Source: Gammaproteobacteria bacterium
GTDB taxonomy: Bacteria > Gemmatimonadota > Gemmatimonadetes > Longimicrobiales > Gaopeijiaceae
Direction of reading: 5' to 3'
Assembly (NCBI GenBank): GCA_028820325.1
Contig: JAPPJO010000130.1
Location: forward strand, 25,137-89,136
Length of the DNA stretch: 64,000 bases
In this document: piece after piece, positions 44,200 through 54,306 of the stretch
Numbering within the stretch: the first letter of the stretch is position 1
Layout of the letters: each line of letters starts with the position of its first letter
Notes under the pieces: generated by a model
Told to the model about the DNA's origin: nothing
Database searches by the model: none
What the model saw: only the letters and a program-made list of their open reading frames with translations
Translations under genes and position numbers: made by a program

Positions 44200-47100
44200 A
44201 TGTACGACCTCCGTCTCCGAACCCGCCAGGCGTTCTCGCACTCCGGCCGCGTGTTCTTCCGCTGCTTCCCGGCGCTGTCGGTCCTGATTCTGCTTACGGC
44301 ACTGCTGCCGGCAGCGTCCACGGCCGGGGGCGTGCCCGGCGCGCTCCATGCCCAGGAATCCGACGCGGACGCCCCGGCGGAACTGAACTCCGGCCTGCTC
44401 TCGTCGTTCAGGTGGCGGAGCATCGGACCCGCCGTCGCATCGGGGCGCATCGCCGACATCGCCATCGACCCGACCGATCGCAGCACCTGGTACGTGGCGG
44501 CCTCCTCCGGGAACGTCTGGAAGACCACCAACGCCGGGACCACCTGGACGCCCATCTTCGACGACTACGGCTCGTACTCCATCGGGGCCATCGCGCTCGA
44601 CCCGAACGACCACCTGACCCTCTGGGTGGGCACGGGCGAGAACAACGGCCAGCGCTCGGTAGGCTACGGCGACGGCGTGTACAAGTCTGTGGACGGGGGG
44701 CGCTCGTTTACGAACATGGGACTCGAGACCTCCAGGCACATCGGCATGATCGCGGTGCATCCGGACGATTCGCGCACCGTCCTCGTGGCGGCGCAGGGGC
44801 CGCTCTGGAACGCGGGCGGCGAGCGCGGACTCTACCGCACGCGGGACGGGGGCGAGACCTGGGAGCTGGTGCTCGAGATCGACGAGCACACGGGCGTGAA
44901 CGAGGTCTACTTCGATCCGCGCAACCCGGACGTGATGTACGCGTCCTCGTGGCAGCGGCGCCGGCATCAGTGGACCATGATCGACGGGGGGCCCGGCTCG
45001 GGCATCCACAAGTCCACCGACGGCGGCGAGACCTGGCGGGCCATCAACCGCGGGCTGCCCTCCGGGGACAAGGGACGCATCGGGATGGCGATTTCTCCCA
45101 TCAACCCGGATGTGCTCTACGCCATCGTCGAGGCGTCGGGGAACGACGGCGGGACCTTCCGCTCGGAGAACATGGGCGAGAACTGGAGCCGCACGTCACG
45201 CTACCAGTCGACCGCGCCGATGTACTATCACGAACTCTATGCCGATCCGCATCGCTTCGACCGCATCTATGCCATGGACACCTTCCTGGAGATGTCCGAC
45301 GACGGGGGCGAGACCTGGAGGCGGCTGCCCACTCAGAGCGTGCACGTCGACCATCACGCCCTCGCATTCGACCCGGACGATCCGGAGCATCTGATTCTGG
45401 GGAATGACGGCGGACTGTACGAGACCTTCGACTTCGGGGAGAACTGGAGCCACTTCACCAATCTTCCCCTCACCCAGTACTACAAGGTCGCGACCTCCAA
45501 CGACGAACCCTTCTACTATGTCTATGGGGGAACGCAGGACAACAATACCATGGGCGGGCCGTCGCAGACGCTGGGGGGCGGCATCCGCAACTCGGACTGG
45601 TATGTGACGCTGGGCGGCGACGGCTTCGATCCGGTGATCGATCCGGAGAATCCGGACATCATCTATTCACAGTTGCAGCACGGCGTGCTGTCGCGCTTCG
45701 ATCGGGGGAGCAAGGAGCGGCTCGATATTCAGCCCCAGGCCGATCCCGGCGGACCGCCGCTGCGCTGGTACTGGGACGCGGGGCTGATCATGTCGCCGCA
45801 CGACAATCACCGGCTCTATTTCGGGGCCCAGATCCTCTTCCGGAGCGACGACCAGGGCTCGAGCTGGCGCGCGATCTCCGGGGATCTGTCGCGCAACATC
45901 GACCGCAACCAGCTGGAGGTGATGGGGCGCGTGTGGAGCGTCGACGCGGTGGGCAAGAACCGGTCGACGTCGGTGTTCGGGCACATCGTGGCCATCTCCG
46001 AGTCCCCGCTGGTCGAGGGACTGATCTATGTCGGTACGGACGACGGCCTGGTGCAGGTCACCGAGGACGGAGGCGAGACCTGGCGCGAGATCGCGAGCCT
46101 TCCGGGCGTGCCGGACACGAGCTTCGTGCACGATGTCGAGGCCTCGCTGCACGATCCCGACGCGGTCTTTGCGGTGGTGAACAACTTCAAGCGCGGCGAC
46201 TTCCGCCCCTATGTCCTGAAGTCGGAGGACCGCGGACGCAGCTGGACCGCGATCACCGGCGGGCTGCCGGACAACAGCCCGTCCTTCTCCATCGTTCAGG
46301 ACCACGTCGAGCCCGACCTGCTCTTCCTGGGGGCGGAATTCGGGGCCTTCGTGTCGGTGGACGGGGGCGAGTCGTGGATGGAGTTCGCCAGCGGGCTGCC
46401 CACGATTGCCGTGCGCGACCTGGAGATCCAGCAGCGGGAGGGCGATCTGGTGGCGGCCACCTTCGGGCGCAGCTTCTACGTAGTCGACGACTATACGCCG
46501 CTGCGGGAGCTGGCGCGGGGACCCGAGCCCATCCTCGCCTCCGCGGGACACCTGTTCGAGGTGGCCGATGGTGACATGTACGTGCCCTGGAACCCCGGCG
46601 GAGCGAACGGCGCCAACTTCTATGCGGCGGACAATCCGCCCGTGGGCGTGACCTTCACCTACTGGGTCGGCGAGACGCTGCGCACGCGGCGGGCCGAGAG
46701 GCAGGCCGAGGAGCGGCGGGCCGCGGGCCGGGGCGAGGACACCCCGTACCCGTCGTGGGAAGAGCTGCTCGAGGAGGACCGCGAGGAGGCGCCGCGCGTG
46801 TACCTGACCGTGCGCGATGAGGGCGGACAGGTGGTGAACGTGGTCAACGGCTCGACGTCACGCGGCGTTCACCGTGCGGTCTGGAACTACCGCTACCCCG
46901 CGTACACGCCCGTCACCGGCGGAGGTGGCGGGGGCGGCTTCGGGGGCGGCAACGGGCCGATGGCTCTGCCAGGCAGCTACACGGTGTCGCTGGCGCAGCG
47001 GGTGGACGGCGAGGTGACCGAACTGGCCGGTCCCGTTTCCTTCGAGATCGCCCCGCTGACCAAGCCCGCCATCGCCGCCCAGGACCGGGCGGTCGTGCTC

Positions 47101-47565
47101 GCCTTCCAGCGCGAGACCGGCGAACTCCTGCGCGCCGTCACCGGTTCGCAGCGCGCGGCCGCGGGGGCCGCCCAGCGCATCGGCGCGGTCCAGCAGGCAC
47201 TCGAGCGCTGGCCCGCCGCGCCGGCCGCCCTCATGGGAGAGGCGCGGGCGCTGGAGCTCCGCCTGCTCGACCTGCGCGAAGCGCTCGATGGCTCACGCAC
47301 GCGCACGTCGCGCGCCGAACCCGACCTGCCGGGGATCGCCGGGCGGGTCAACCAGGTCGTGCGCGGACACTGGAACGGCACCCACGGACCCACGGGCACC
47401 CACCGCGAGCAGTACCGCGTCGCGCGCGAGGCGTTCAGCACCATGTACCCCGAGCTGCAGCGGCTGGTGGAGACCGACCTTCCCGCGCTGGAGGGGCGGC
47501 TGGAGGAGGCGGGCGTGCCGTGGACCACAGGGCGGGCGCTGCCGAGCTGGCCGCCGGGGGGTTAG
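44200..47565 (+). CDS. Secreted sortilin/VPS10-like Asp-box (BNR) beta-propeller protein
   Basis: 1121 residues from the ATG at 44200, preceded by AAGGA. A long signal ends near LHAQE. Asp boxes run through the first 700 residues: TTNAGTTW, SVDGGRSF, TRDGGETW, STDGGETW, SENMGENW, SDDGGETW, SDDQGSSW, TEDGGETW, SEDRGRSW, SVDGGESW. Then come an Ig-like segment, a Gly-rich linker (GGGGGGGFGGGNG) and a helical C-terminal tail (QRETGELLRAVTGSQRAAAG). The same order is found in the paralogue at 3224-6325, so the tail is a real shared domain. No catalytic residues can be assigned. The gene converges on SulP with a 7-bp gap. Confidence 0.91.
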   Translation: MYDLRLRTRQAFSHSGRVFFRCFPALSVLILLTALLPAASTAGGVPGALHAQESDADAPAELNSGLLSSFRWRSIGPAVASGRIADIAIDPTDRSTWYVAASSGNVWKTTNAGTTWTPIFDDYGSYSIGAIALDPNDHLTLWVGTGENNGQRSVGYGDGVYKSVDGGRSFTNMGLETSRHIGMIAVHPDDSRTVLVAAQGPLWNAGGERGLYRTRDGGETWELVLEIDEHTGVNEVYFDPRNPDVMYASSWQRRRHQWTMIDGGPGSGIHKSTDGGETWRAINRGLPSGDKGRIGMAISPINPDVLYAIVEASGNDGGTFRSENMGENWSRTSRYQSTAPMYYHELYADPHRFDRIYAMDTFLEMSDDGGETWRRLPTQSVHVDHHALAFDPDDPEHLILGNDGGLYETFDFGENWSHFTNLPLTQYYKVATSNDEPFYYVYGGTQDNNTMGGPSQTLGGGIRNSDWYVTLGGDGFDPVIDPENPDIIYSQLQHGVLSRFDRGSKERLDIQPQADPGGPPLRWYWDAGLIMSPHDNHRLYFGAQILFRSDDQGSSWRAISGDLSRNIDRNQLEVMGRVWSVDAVGKNRSTSVFGHIVAISESPLVEGLIYVGTDDGLVQVTEDGGETWREIASLPGVPDTSFVHDVEASLHDPDAVFAVVNNFKRGDFRPYVLKSEDRGRSWTAITGGLPDNSPSFSIVQDHVEPDLLFLGAEFGAFVSVDGGESWMEFASGLPTIAVRDLEIQQREGDLVAATFGRSFYVVDDYTPLRELARGPEPILASAGHLFEVADGDMYVPWNPGGANGANFYAADNPPVGVTFTYWVGETLRTRRAERQAEERRAAGRGEDTPYPSWEELLEEDREEAPRVYLTVRDEGGQVVNVVNGSTSRGVHRAVWNYRYPAYTPVTGGGGGGGFGGGNGPMALPGSYTVSLAQRVDGEVTELAGPVSFEIAPLTKPAIAAQDRAVVLAFQRETGELLRAVTGSQRAAAGAAQRIGAVQQALERWPAAPAALMGEARALELRLLDLREALDGSRTRTSRAEPDLPGIAGRVNQVVRGHWNGTHGPTGTHREQYRVAREAFSTMYPELQRLVETDLPALEGRLEEAGVPWTTGRALPSWPPGG

Positions 47566-47572
47566 ACCACTC

Positions 47573-49219
47573 TCAGCCGATCAGCTGTCCGGCACCCGAA
47601 TCGCGCTTCTTGAGGAGTTCGATCGCGACATCGCGCGCGCTGTCGAGCGTCCGCACCCTATGCTTCCGGGGCACTCCGTCCAGGATGTCCAGGGTTCGCA
47701 GGGTCTCGGCCGGCGAACCCGAGAGGCCCATCACGATGACATCGGTCTCCTCGCGCTCGGCGACGTCGAGGAGCTGGCGAATGAGCATGGCGGCGCTGTC
47801 GTCGAGGTAGGTCACGGCGGTGAAGTCGAAGATGGTGACCTCGTGCTCCTTGATGTCTCCCCCGATCACGGCGACCAGCTTGTGCGCGGAGGCCACGGTG
47901 AAGCTCCCCTTCAGGGCCACCAGCCCTACCCGTGCCGAGTACCAGTCCAGCAACGCCGGATCCTCGTGTTCGCCGAAGAACATCTGGTCGAGCAGAGGCA
48001 CGGACACCACGCTGTCCAGCTCCAGGTGCTCGAGCTGGCTGGAGTGCGCCATTCCCGCGACGATCAGCCCGATCGCGACCCCCGTCATCAGGTCCACGAA
48101 CACCGTCAGTCCGAGCGTGACCAGCATCACGATCATGTGCTCGCGGCGCAGGTGATTGACGCGGACGAGGACGCGCCAGTCGATGATGTCCCACCCCACC
48201 TTCACCAGGATGGCCGCGAGCACCGCGTGGGGGATCGGCTCCACGTACTGGCCGAGGCCCAGGAGCAGGGCCAGGACCAGCACCGCGCGCAGGGCCCCGG
48301 ACAACGGAGTGCTGCCCCCGGCACGGATGTTGACCACCGTGCCCATGGTCGCCCCGGCGCCCGGCAGCCCTCCGATGAGCCCCGAGGCGATGTTGCCGAT
48401 GCCCTGCCCGATCAGCTCCTTGTTCGCCTTGTGGCGGGTGCCGGTGATCGAGTCGGCCACCAGCGACGTGAGCAGGCTGTCCACGGAGCCGAGGATCGCG
48501 AGGATCAGGGCCGGCTGCAGGGCGCTCACCAGGAACGCCGCGGAGGGAAGTGCGAACTGAAGCGTCGGCATCCCCGTGGGGATCTCGCCGATGACCGGAA
48601 TGCCGCCGAGCCAGAGAACTCCGACCGCCGTGCCCGCCACCAGCGCCACCAGCGGCGGCGGAACCAGCTTCCTCAGCCGCGGCGGCCAGGCGACCGCGAC
48701 CGCCAGGGTGATAACGGCGACCGCCACCGCGCCGGGGTCGAGGTTGGCCAGCGCGTCCGGAAGCGCCCGCAACGCGCCCATCGCTCCACCGGCGACCGGG
48801 GGCAGGCCGAGGAACGGCATGCTCTGGATCAGAATGATGATGATGCCGATCCCGGACATGAAGCCGGACACGACCACCGCCGGCGTGTACGCGACGAAGC
48901 GGCCGATCCTGAGCGCGCCCATGGCGATCTGCAGCAGCCCGGCCATGATCACCACGATCATGGCCTCCGCGAGCGTGGCCGAGTGCGTGGTGAGGATCGC
49001 CGCCATGGCGACGGTCATGGGCGCGGTGGGACCCGAGATCTGCGAGCGCGTGCCGCCGAACACCGCCGCGAAGAAGCCCACCGCGATCGCGCTGTAGAGG
49101 CCGGCGGCCGCGCCCAGCCCCGATGCCACGCCGAAGGCCAGCGCCACCGGAAGCGCCACGATGGCGGAGGTCACCCCGCCGAAGAAATCGCCGCGCAACG
49201 CGTGGTAATCGTATTTCAT
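47573..49219 (-). CDS. SulP family inorganic anion transporter with STAS domain
   Basis: 548 residues. The SulP membrane domain has about 11-12 helices, opening with [20 protein letters not shown] and [20 protein letters not shown], and containing [14 protein letters not shown] and [21 protein letters not shown] cytoplasmic STAS domain covers about 430-530 ([35 protein letters not shown]). The family moves sulfate, bicarbonate or dicarboxylates, and the substrate cannot be read here. The start overlaps the RecQ stop (ATGA at 49216-49219), an odd pairing that suggests shared translation, not a shared pathway. Confidence 0.95.
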   Translation of the reverse strand: MKYDYHALRGDFFGGVTSAIVALPVALAFGVASGLGAAAGLYSAIAVGFFAAVFGGTRSQISGPTAPMTVAMAAILTTHSATLAEAMIVVIMAGLLQIAMGALRIGRFVAYTPAVVVSGFMSGIGIIIILIQSMPFLGLPPVAGGAMGALRALPDALANLDPGAVAVAVITLAVAVAWPPRLRKLVPPPLVALVAGTAVGVLWLGGIPVIGEIPTGMPTLQFALPSAAFLVSALQPALILAILGSVDSLLTSLVADSITGTRHKANKELIGQGIGNIASGLIGGLPGAGATMGTVVNIRAGGSTPLSGALRAVLVLALLLGLGQYVEPIPHAVLAAILVKVGWDIIDWRVLVRVNHLRREHMIVMLVTLGLTVFVDLMTGVAIGLIVAGMAHSSQLEHLELDSVVSVPLLDQMFFGEHEDPALLDWYSARVGLVALKGSFTVASAHKLVAVIGGDIKEHEVTIFDFTAVTYLDDSAAMLIRQLLDVAEREETDVIVMGLSGSPAETLRTLDILDGVPRKHRVRTLDSARDVAIELLKKRDSGAGQLIG

Positions 49220-51030
49220 GCGCTCCCTTGCCCCGCTTTCGCGATCACGCCCAGGAAGTCTTCACCGTAACGCTCCAGCTTGGTTTCGCCCACCCCGGTA
49301 ATGCCGGCCAGCTCCTCCGGCGTTCCCGGACGGCGTTCGACCATCTCGCGCAGGGTGGCGTCGTGGAAGATGACGTACGGCGGCACCCCCTGCGCCCGCG
49401 CGAGTTCCAGCCGATGCGCGCGCAGCGCCTCCCACAGCCCCTCGTCCCATGTTGCGGGATCGGGGGGTGGCTGCTCGCCCCGGGGTTTGCGCTTGCGCGC
49501 GGCAGCCGGCGGGCGCACGTCCCGCCGCATGTGCACCTGCGTCTCGCCCCGCAGGACAGGCCAGCTCTCGTCCGTGAGCCGGATCGAGCCGAACCCCTCC
49601 ATGTCGACCCAGAGCAGGCCGCGCGCGACCAGTTGGCGGAACACCGAGCGCCACTCGTAGGGGCTCAGATCGGCGCCCACTCCGTGGGTCGGAATGCGGT
49701 CGTGCCCGAAGCGCTGGATGCGGTCCGTTTCCCTGCCCCGCAGGACATCGATGAGATACACGACGCCGAACCGCTGCCCGGTGCGGTACACGCACGACAT
49801 GGCCTTCTGCGACGCCTCGGTCGCGTCCCAGGTATCGACGGGAGTCAGGCAGTTGTCGCAGTTGCCGCAGGGCTCGCGGAGGGTCTCGCCGAAGTAGGCG
49901 AGCAGCGTCTGGCGGCGGCAGGTGGTGAGCTCGCAGTAGCCCAGCATCGCATCGAGCTTGCGCACCTCCAGTCGCTTGCGCGCTTCGCCCGCGTCCGATC
50001 CCTCCACCATGTTGCGCAGGGTCACGACCTCCTTCAGCCCGTACACCATCCACGCGCTGGCCGGCAGCCCGTCGCGTCCCCCGCGTCCCGTCTCCTGGTA
50101 ATAGGCCTCGATGCTCTTCGGCAGATCGAGATGGGCCACGAAGCGGACGTTGGACTTGTCGATGCCCATGCCGAAGGCGATGGTCGCCACCATGACCACG
50201 CCCTCGTCGCGCTGGAAGCGGTCCTGGTTGCGCCGGCGCTCGGCGGCCCCGAGCCCCGCGTGGTAGGGGAGAGCGTCGACTCCCTCGCCCTGAAGCCATT
50301 CCGCGGTGGCGTCCACCTTCTTGCGCGACAGGCAGTAGACGATGCCCGCGTCGCCCCGGTGACGCCGGTCGAGGAAGCGCCGGAACTGGGCGCGCGCATT
50401 GTTCTTCGGGACCACGCTGTAGCGGATGTTGGGGCGGTCGAAGCCGCTCACGAAGACGGGGGCGTCCCGGAGCCCGAGGCGGTCGACGATCTCGCGGCGG
50501 GTCAGCTCGTCGGCGGTGGCGGTGAGCGCAATGCGGGGCACGTCGGGAAAGTGCTCGCGCAGCGCGGAGAGCTGGAGGTATTCGGGGCGAAAATCGTGCC
50601 CCCATTGCGACACGCAGTGCGCCTCGTCGATGGCGAAAAGCGACAGCCGGGCCTCGGCCAGGAGGTTCAGCGTGCGCTCGCCGAGCAGGCGTTCGGGCGC
50701 GACGTAGAGCAGATCCAGCCGACCCGCGCGCACGGCGGCTTCCGCCTCCAGCACCTCCCGGTAGGAGAGGGAGGAGTTCAGGCAGGCGGCGCGCACCCCC
50801 AACTGGCGGAGCGCCTCGACCTGGTCGCGCATGAGGGCGATGAGCGGCGAGACCACGACCCCCGTGCCCTCGCGCACGATGCCGGGAATCTGGTAGCAGA
50901 GCGATTTGCCGCCGCCGGTGGGCATGAGCACCAGGCAGTCGCCCCCGTCCACCATGTGGCGGATGACTTCCTCCTGCTGCCCCCGGAACCCGGAATAGCC
51001 GAAGGTGCGCTCGAGGACGCGGCGGATCAT
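49216..51030 (-). CDS. recQ: ATP-dependent DNA helicase RecQ
   Basis: 604 residues. Walker A is PTGGGKS (37-43), motif II is DEAH (135-138) followed by [13 protein letters not shown], and motif VI is [12 protein letters not shown]. The RecQ zinc-binding region has CELTTCR and CGNCDNC. A winged-helix RQC segment follows, and an HRDC domain lies near 530-595 ([36 protein letters not shown]). The enzyme unwinds DNA 3' to 5' in recombination and repair. The length is normal. It lies 41 bp downstream of the PIN toxin gene and overlaps SulP by four bases, so the four genes from 51698 down could share transcripts. Confidence 0.97.
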   Translation of the reverse strand: MIRRVLERTFGYSGFRGQQEEVIRHMVDGGDCLVLMPTGGGKSLCYQIPGIVREGTGVVVSPLIALMRDQVEALRQLGVRAACLNSSLSYREVLEAEAAVRAGRLDLLYVAPERLLGERTLNLLAEARLSLFAIDEAHCVSQWGHDFRPEYLQLSALREHFPDVPRIALTATADELTRREIVDRLGLRDAPVFVSGFDRPNIRYSVVPKNNARAQFRRFLDRRHRGDAGIVYCLSRKKVDATAEWLQGEGVDALPYHAGLGAAERRRNQDRFQRDEGVVMVATIAFGMGIDKSNVRFVAHLDLPKSIEAYYQETGRGGRDGLPASAWMVYGLKEVVTLRNMVEGSDAGEARKRLEVRKLDAMLGYCELTTCRRQTLLAYFGETLREPCGNCDNCLTPVDTWDATEASQKAMSCVYRTGQRFGVVYLIDVLRGRETDRIQRFGHDRIPTHGVGADLSPYEWRSVFRQLVARGLLWVDMEGFGSIRLTDESWPVLRGETQVHMRRDVRPPAAARKRKPRGEQPPPDPATWDEGLWEALRAHRLELARAQGVPPYVIFHDATLREMVERRPGTPEELAGITGVGETKLERYGEDFLGVIAKAGQGSA

Positions 51031-51071
51031 CGTGCGCTCACCTCAACCTTCCGGACCGCTGGTGGGCGCTG

Positions 51072-51458
51072 CTACCAGATGCGCCGTATGCCATATCCGT
51101 CGAAGAGTGACTCGATGGAAACGAGCGGGAGATCGTGGGCGAGAGACTGGGCGATCAGCATGCGGTCGAACGGATCCCGGTGGAGACCGGGAAGTCTCCC
51201 CGCACGTTCGGCGTGCGCAACCGTGATCGGGAGCTGCTGAAAGCCCTGGTCTTCGATGGAAGCCTGGACATCGGCCGCGACCACATCGGCTCCCGGCAGC
51301 CTGCCCAGGCGGTGCTTGGTGGTAATCTCCCAGGCCGATGCGGCACTGACCAGGATGGCGTTGGCCGGTTCGGCGACCGCGATCCGCGCGGTCTGGGACA
51401 TCCTGTCGCTCCCGGCGAGCCACCACAGGAACGCATGCGTATCGAGGAGAATCCGCAA
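51072..51458 (-). CDS. PIN domain toxin (VapC family)
   Basis: 128 residues, the usual VapC length. The PIN active-site acidic residues are visible: Asp6 in LLDTHAFLWW, Glu44 in SAWEITTK, Asp95 and Asp98 in DPFDRMLIAQ, and Glu116 in SIESLFDGYG where many members have Asp. It is predicted to be an RNase that cuts tRNA or rRNA when free of its antitoxin. The start lies six bases after the antitoxin stop. Confidence 0.93.
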   Translation of the reverse strand: MRILLDTHAFLWWLAGSDRMSQTARIAVAEPANAILVSAASAWEITTKHRLGRLPGADVVAADVQASIEDQGFQQLPITVAHAERAGRLPGLHRDPFDRMLIAQSLAHDLPLVSIESLFDGYGIRRIW

Positions 51459-51464
51459 GGGTCG

Positions 51465-51698
51465 TCAGGACTCCCACGACGCCAGCTCGGACTCCGGCAG
51501 GGGATCGAAGAAGCGGTCATCAACGACGAGCCGCCCCCGAAGGGCGCCGAAGCGTCGTCTGCCCCTTCCGCTCCGGTGCGCAACGAGCCTGGCGACCGGC
51601 TTGCCATTCCGCGCAATCACGACTTCCTCGCCCTCTTCCACCCTCGCCAACAGCCGGGACAGATGCGTCTTGGCTTCGTGCACGTTAACGGCAACCAT
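51465..51698 (-). CDS. Phd/YefM family antitoxin
   Basis: 77 residues. The N-terminal Phd/YefM fold is clear: VNVHEAKTHLSRLLARVEEG, EVVIARNGKPVARLVAH. The C-terminal part (DDRFFDPLPESELASWE) is the toxin-binding tail. Paired with the PIN gene six bases downstream, it should neutralise the toxin and repress the operon through the inverted repeat at 51725-51744. Confidence 0.93.
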   Translation of the reverse strand: MVAVNVHEAKTHLSRLLARVEEGEEVVIARNGKPVARLVAHRSGRGRRRFGALRGRLVVDDRFFDPLPESELASWES

Positions 51699-51724
51699 TG
51701 CCCTTCTCCCCGTACGGGTATGGA

Positions 51725-51744
51725 TTAGTCATAATCATGACTAA
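51725..51744 (-). promoter_or_regulatory. Operator-like inverted repeat ahead of the Phd/PIN operon
   Basis: TTAGTCAT (51725-51732) and ATGACTAA (51737-51744) form a perfect 8-bp inverted repeat with a four-base spacer, 27 bases upstream of the antitoxin start. Size and place fit a Phd/YefM autoregulatory operator. Confidence 0.65.
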
Positions 51745-51762
51745 CTGGCGATCCCGCCAGGG

Positions 51763-53331
51763 TCAAGGAGGCCCGAGCTCCGGGAAGCCCGGCGGCGCGC
51801 GCCGATGGTGCGTCCCCTGCTCGTACGCGTAGGCGAGGCGGAAGAGCAGGCCTTCGTCGTACGGGCGGGCGAGGATCTGCAGTCCCGCCGGGTGCGTGCC
51901 CTCGGTGAACCCCATGGGCACGGTGATGGCGGGCATCCCGGTGGCGGGCGCGACCCGCTGGCTGTTGTCGCCGCTGTACTCCTCGTTGCCGCGGTCGATG
52001 TGCGCGGGCGGGCTGAGCCAGGTGGGGTAGACGACGGCGTCCACTCCGGCGGCATCCATGGCCTCGGTCAGGTCGGCCAGGTAGCCCTGCCGCTGCTCGT
52101 TGTCGAGGTAGTCGGGACAGGGCGGATCCCACTCGGCCGGGGGGACGTCCAGCGGCATGCCCTCCGAACGGCGCAGCCCGCTCTCCGCGTCGCCCCCGAA
52201 CTCCCCCGTCTCGAGCACGGCCAGCACGTCGGTGAACGGGGCCGCGTCTCCCAGCGACTGCAGGTAGACGTACATGTCGTACCGGAAGCGGCGGCAGGAC
52301 ATGCCCTCGCGCTCCAGTTGAGCCTGCAGATCGAAGCCGAGGGGATCGACGATCTCGGCGCCGAGCCCGGCCAGCTCCCCCAGGGCGTTCTCGAAGACGG
52401 CGACGACCTCCTCGTCCGCGTCTTCGGTATCGACCAGGGCGCGCAGGACCCCGATGCGCGCGCCCTCGAGGCCGTTCGGGTCGAGGAAGCTGGTGTAGTC
52501 GTCCTCCTTGCGCCCCCGCCCGGCCTCGGTGTAGGGATCGGCCGGGTCGTAGCCCGCAACCGCGTTGAAGAGCCGGGCCACGTCCTCCACGCTGCGCCCC
52601 ATGGGACCGGCGATGTCGCGGTCGAAGGCGAGCGGCACCACGCCGTCCCGGCTGGTGAGGCCGATGGTCGAACGGATGCCCACCAGCGCCAGGCGCGACG
52701 AGGGGCCGCGGATGGAGTTGCCGGTATCGCTTCCGAGCCCGATCAGGCCGAAGCTGGCCGCCACCCCCGAGGCGGTGCCCCCGCTCGACCCGGCCGGAAC
52801 GCGGTCCAGCGCGTAGGCGTTGCGGGTGGTGTCGAACGACGAGCTCACCGACTGGCGCGGGCTGAAGGCCCACTCGGCCATGTTGGTCTTGGCCACCACG
52901 ATGGCGCCCTCCTCGCGGATGCGGCGAACCATGAACGCGTCGTCGGGCGGCACGCTTTCGGCGAGCCCGATCGAGCCGGCCGTGGTCACCATGTCGTGGG
53001 TGTCGAAGTTGTCCTTCACCAGCACGGGCACGCAGAAGAGGGGGGCCGGCTCCTCGCCGGCGGCCAGCGCCGCGTCCAGCTCGTCGGCGCGGTCGAGGGC
53101 GGCCGGGTTCACCACCGTGATCGCGTTGATGCGCTCCTCGTAGGCCTCGATGCGGTCGAGGTGGGCCTCGACCACCAGGCGGCAGGTGGTCGCGCCCGAG
53201 AAGATCGCCTCCTGCACGCCCGCGATGGTGGCCTCCACCACGTCGATGGGGGCTGGGGCGGGGACGTCGCAGGTGGTCATGGCCAGCGCGGCCGCCAGAG
53301 CGGCGGCCGTCGTATGGGATCGTCGAGCCAT
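51763..53331 (-). CDS. Amidase (amidase signature family), exported
   Basis: 522 residues. The ATG at 53331 has GGAGGAG upstream and overlaps the Gfo/Idh stop (TGATG). A longer open frame to 53826 lies over the Gfo/Idh gene and is a shadow. The N-terminus is a signal with a possible lipid-attachment Cys21 (LAMTTCDVP). The Ser-cisSer-Lys triad is present: Lys in PVLVKDNFDT, cis-Ser in PAGSSGGTASG and nucleophile Ser in GSDTGNSIRGPSS, where Asn replaces the usual Gly. It would hydrolyse amides to acids and ammonia in the periplasm, the last step of the RidA/Gfo-Idh/amidase operon. Confidence 0.94.
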   Translation of the reverse strand: MARRSHTTAAALAAALAMTTCDVPAPAPIDVVEATIAGVQEAIFSGATTCRLVVEAHLDRIEAYEERINAITVVNPAALDRADELDAALAAGEEPAPLFCVPVLVKDNFDTHDMVTTAGSIGLAESVPPDDAFMVRRIREEGAIVVAKTNMAEWAFSPRQSVSSSFDTTRNAYALDRVPAGSSGGTASGVAASFGLIGLGSDTGNSIRGPSSRLALVGIRSTIGLTSRDGVVPLAFDRDIAGPMGRSVEDVARLFNAVAGYDPADPYTEAGRGRKEDDYTSFLDPNGLEGARIGVLRALVDTEDADEEVVAVFENALGELAGLGAEIVDPLGFDLQAQLEREGMSCRRFRYDMYVYLQSLGDAAPFTDVLAVLETGEFGGDAESGLRRSEGMPLDVPPAEWDPPCPDYLDNEQRQGYLADLTEAMDAAGVDAVVYPTWLSPPAHIDRGNEEYSGDNSQRVAPATGMPAITVPMGFTEGTHPAGLQILARPYDEGLLFRLAYAYEQGTHHRRAPPGFPELGPP

Positions 53332-54305
53332 CAGTTGATCTCCTCCAGCAGTTCCACGTTTCGGAGGCCCTCGCGCGCGTCGACCGCCGGGGGGCGTCCG
53401 TTGCGCACCGCCGCGGCAAAGTCCGCGAGCTCGCCCACATAGGGGTTCTGGACTACGTAGGGCACCATCCCGGCCCTGGTGAAGACCGTCCCCGCGCCCC
53501 GCGGTCCCAGGGTGTGGTTGCCGATGACGTACCCTTGGTCGCCGTAGACCTCCACCCGTGAGGGCGACTCGAACTGCACCGAGGAGCAGAACTCCGCGGT
53601 GGCCCCCGACTCGAAGGTCAGCGCCACAAGGGCGGTCTCGTCGCGGGGCCCGCCCCACACCGCGTTGCTGGTAGCGGACCGCACTTCCACGACCTCGCCG
53701 CAGCCCGGCACCATGAACCAGCGGACCATGTCGAGGCAGTGGGTGCCCACCCCGGCGAGGCTCCACCAGCGGCCTACATCCGACCCCGCGCGCCAGTTGG
53801 AGTCGTCGGGCGCGGGCCAGGTCCACTGCACCCGCATGTGCCGCAGTGCCCCGAGCGCCCCTCCCCTGACGAGACGCTCCATGGCGCGGTGACCCCCGTG
53901 CCAGCGCAGGTGGTAGGCGACCCCCACGGTCACGCCCGCGGCTGCGGCGGCCTCAACCACCCGTCGGCCGTCGGCCGAGGAGGTCACCATCGGCTTCTCC
54001 ACGAAGACGTGCTTGCCCGCCGCGATGGCCGCCAGCGCCTGGTCGGCGTGCAGGGCGTCCGGCGTCGCGATCAGCACGGCGTCGAGCCCCGGATCGGCCA
54101 GCACTTCGTCCAGGCGGTCGTAGCCCGGCTCCGGCGACCTCGCCCGATGGCGTCGCGCAAAGTCGGCGGCCCGTCCGCGGTCCCGGCTCAGCACGCTCCA
54201 CAGACGAAGCCCGGAGGCCGAGGCCAGAGCCGGCGCCAACTGGGTCTCGGAGATGCGGCCGGTGCCCAGCAAGGCAACGCTGAGGGGCTTCGGCTTCATG
54301 CCCAT
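53331..54305 (-). CDS. Gfo/Idh/MocA family oxidoreductase
   Basis: 324 residues. A Rossmann fold opens with SVALLGTGRISETQLAPAL, and the nucleotide-site hallmark EKP is in GKHVFVEKPM (near 98-107). The C-terminal alpha/beta domain carries the GVGTHCLDMVRWF motif with its conserved His. No signal peptide is seen, so it should act in the cytoplasm, unlike its neighbours. Members oxidise or reduce sugars, inositols or similar substrates with NAD(P). The start is one base after the RidA stop, and the stop overlaps the amidase start. Confidence 0.94.
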   Translation of the reverse strand: MGMKPKPLSVALLGTGRISETQLAPALASASGLRLWSVLSRDRGRAADFARRHRARSPEPGYDRLDEVLADPGLDAVLIATPDALHADQALAAIAAGKHVFVEKPMVTSSADGRRVVEAAAAAGVTVGVAYHLRWHGGHRAMERLVRGGALGALRHMRVQWTWPAPDDSNWRAGSDVGRWWSLAGVGTHCLDMVRWFMVPGCGEVVEVRSATSNAVWGGPRDETALVALTFESGATAEFCSSVQFESPSRVEVYGDQGYVIGNHTLGPRGAGTVFTRAGMVPYVVQNPYVGELADFAAAVRNGRPPAVDAREGLRNVELLEEIN

Positions 54306-54306
54306 G

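Noticed and set aside
46918..46956. Gly-codon-rich run
   Set aside because: It is a Gly-rich linker within the Asp-box protein, not an independent repeat element.
53332..53826. N-terminal extension of the amidase open frame
   Set aside because: It overlaps the Gfo/Idh gene, and the ATG at 53331 begins a signal peptide.
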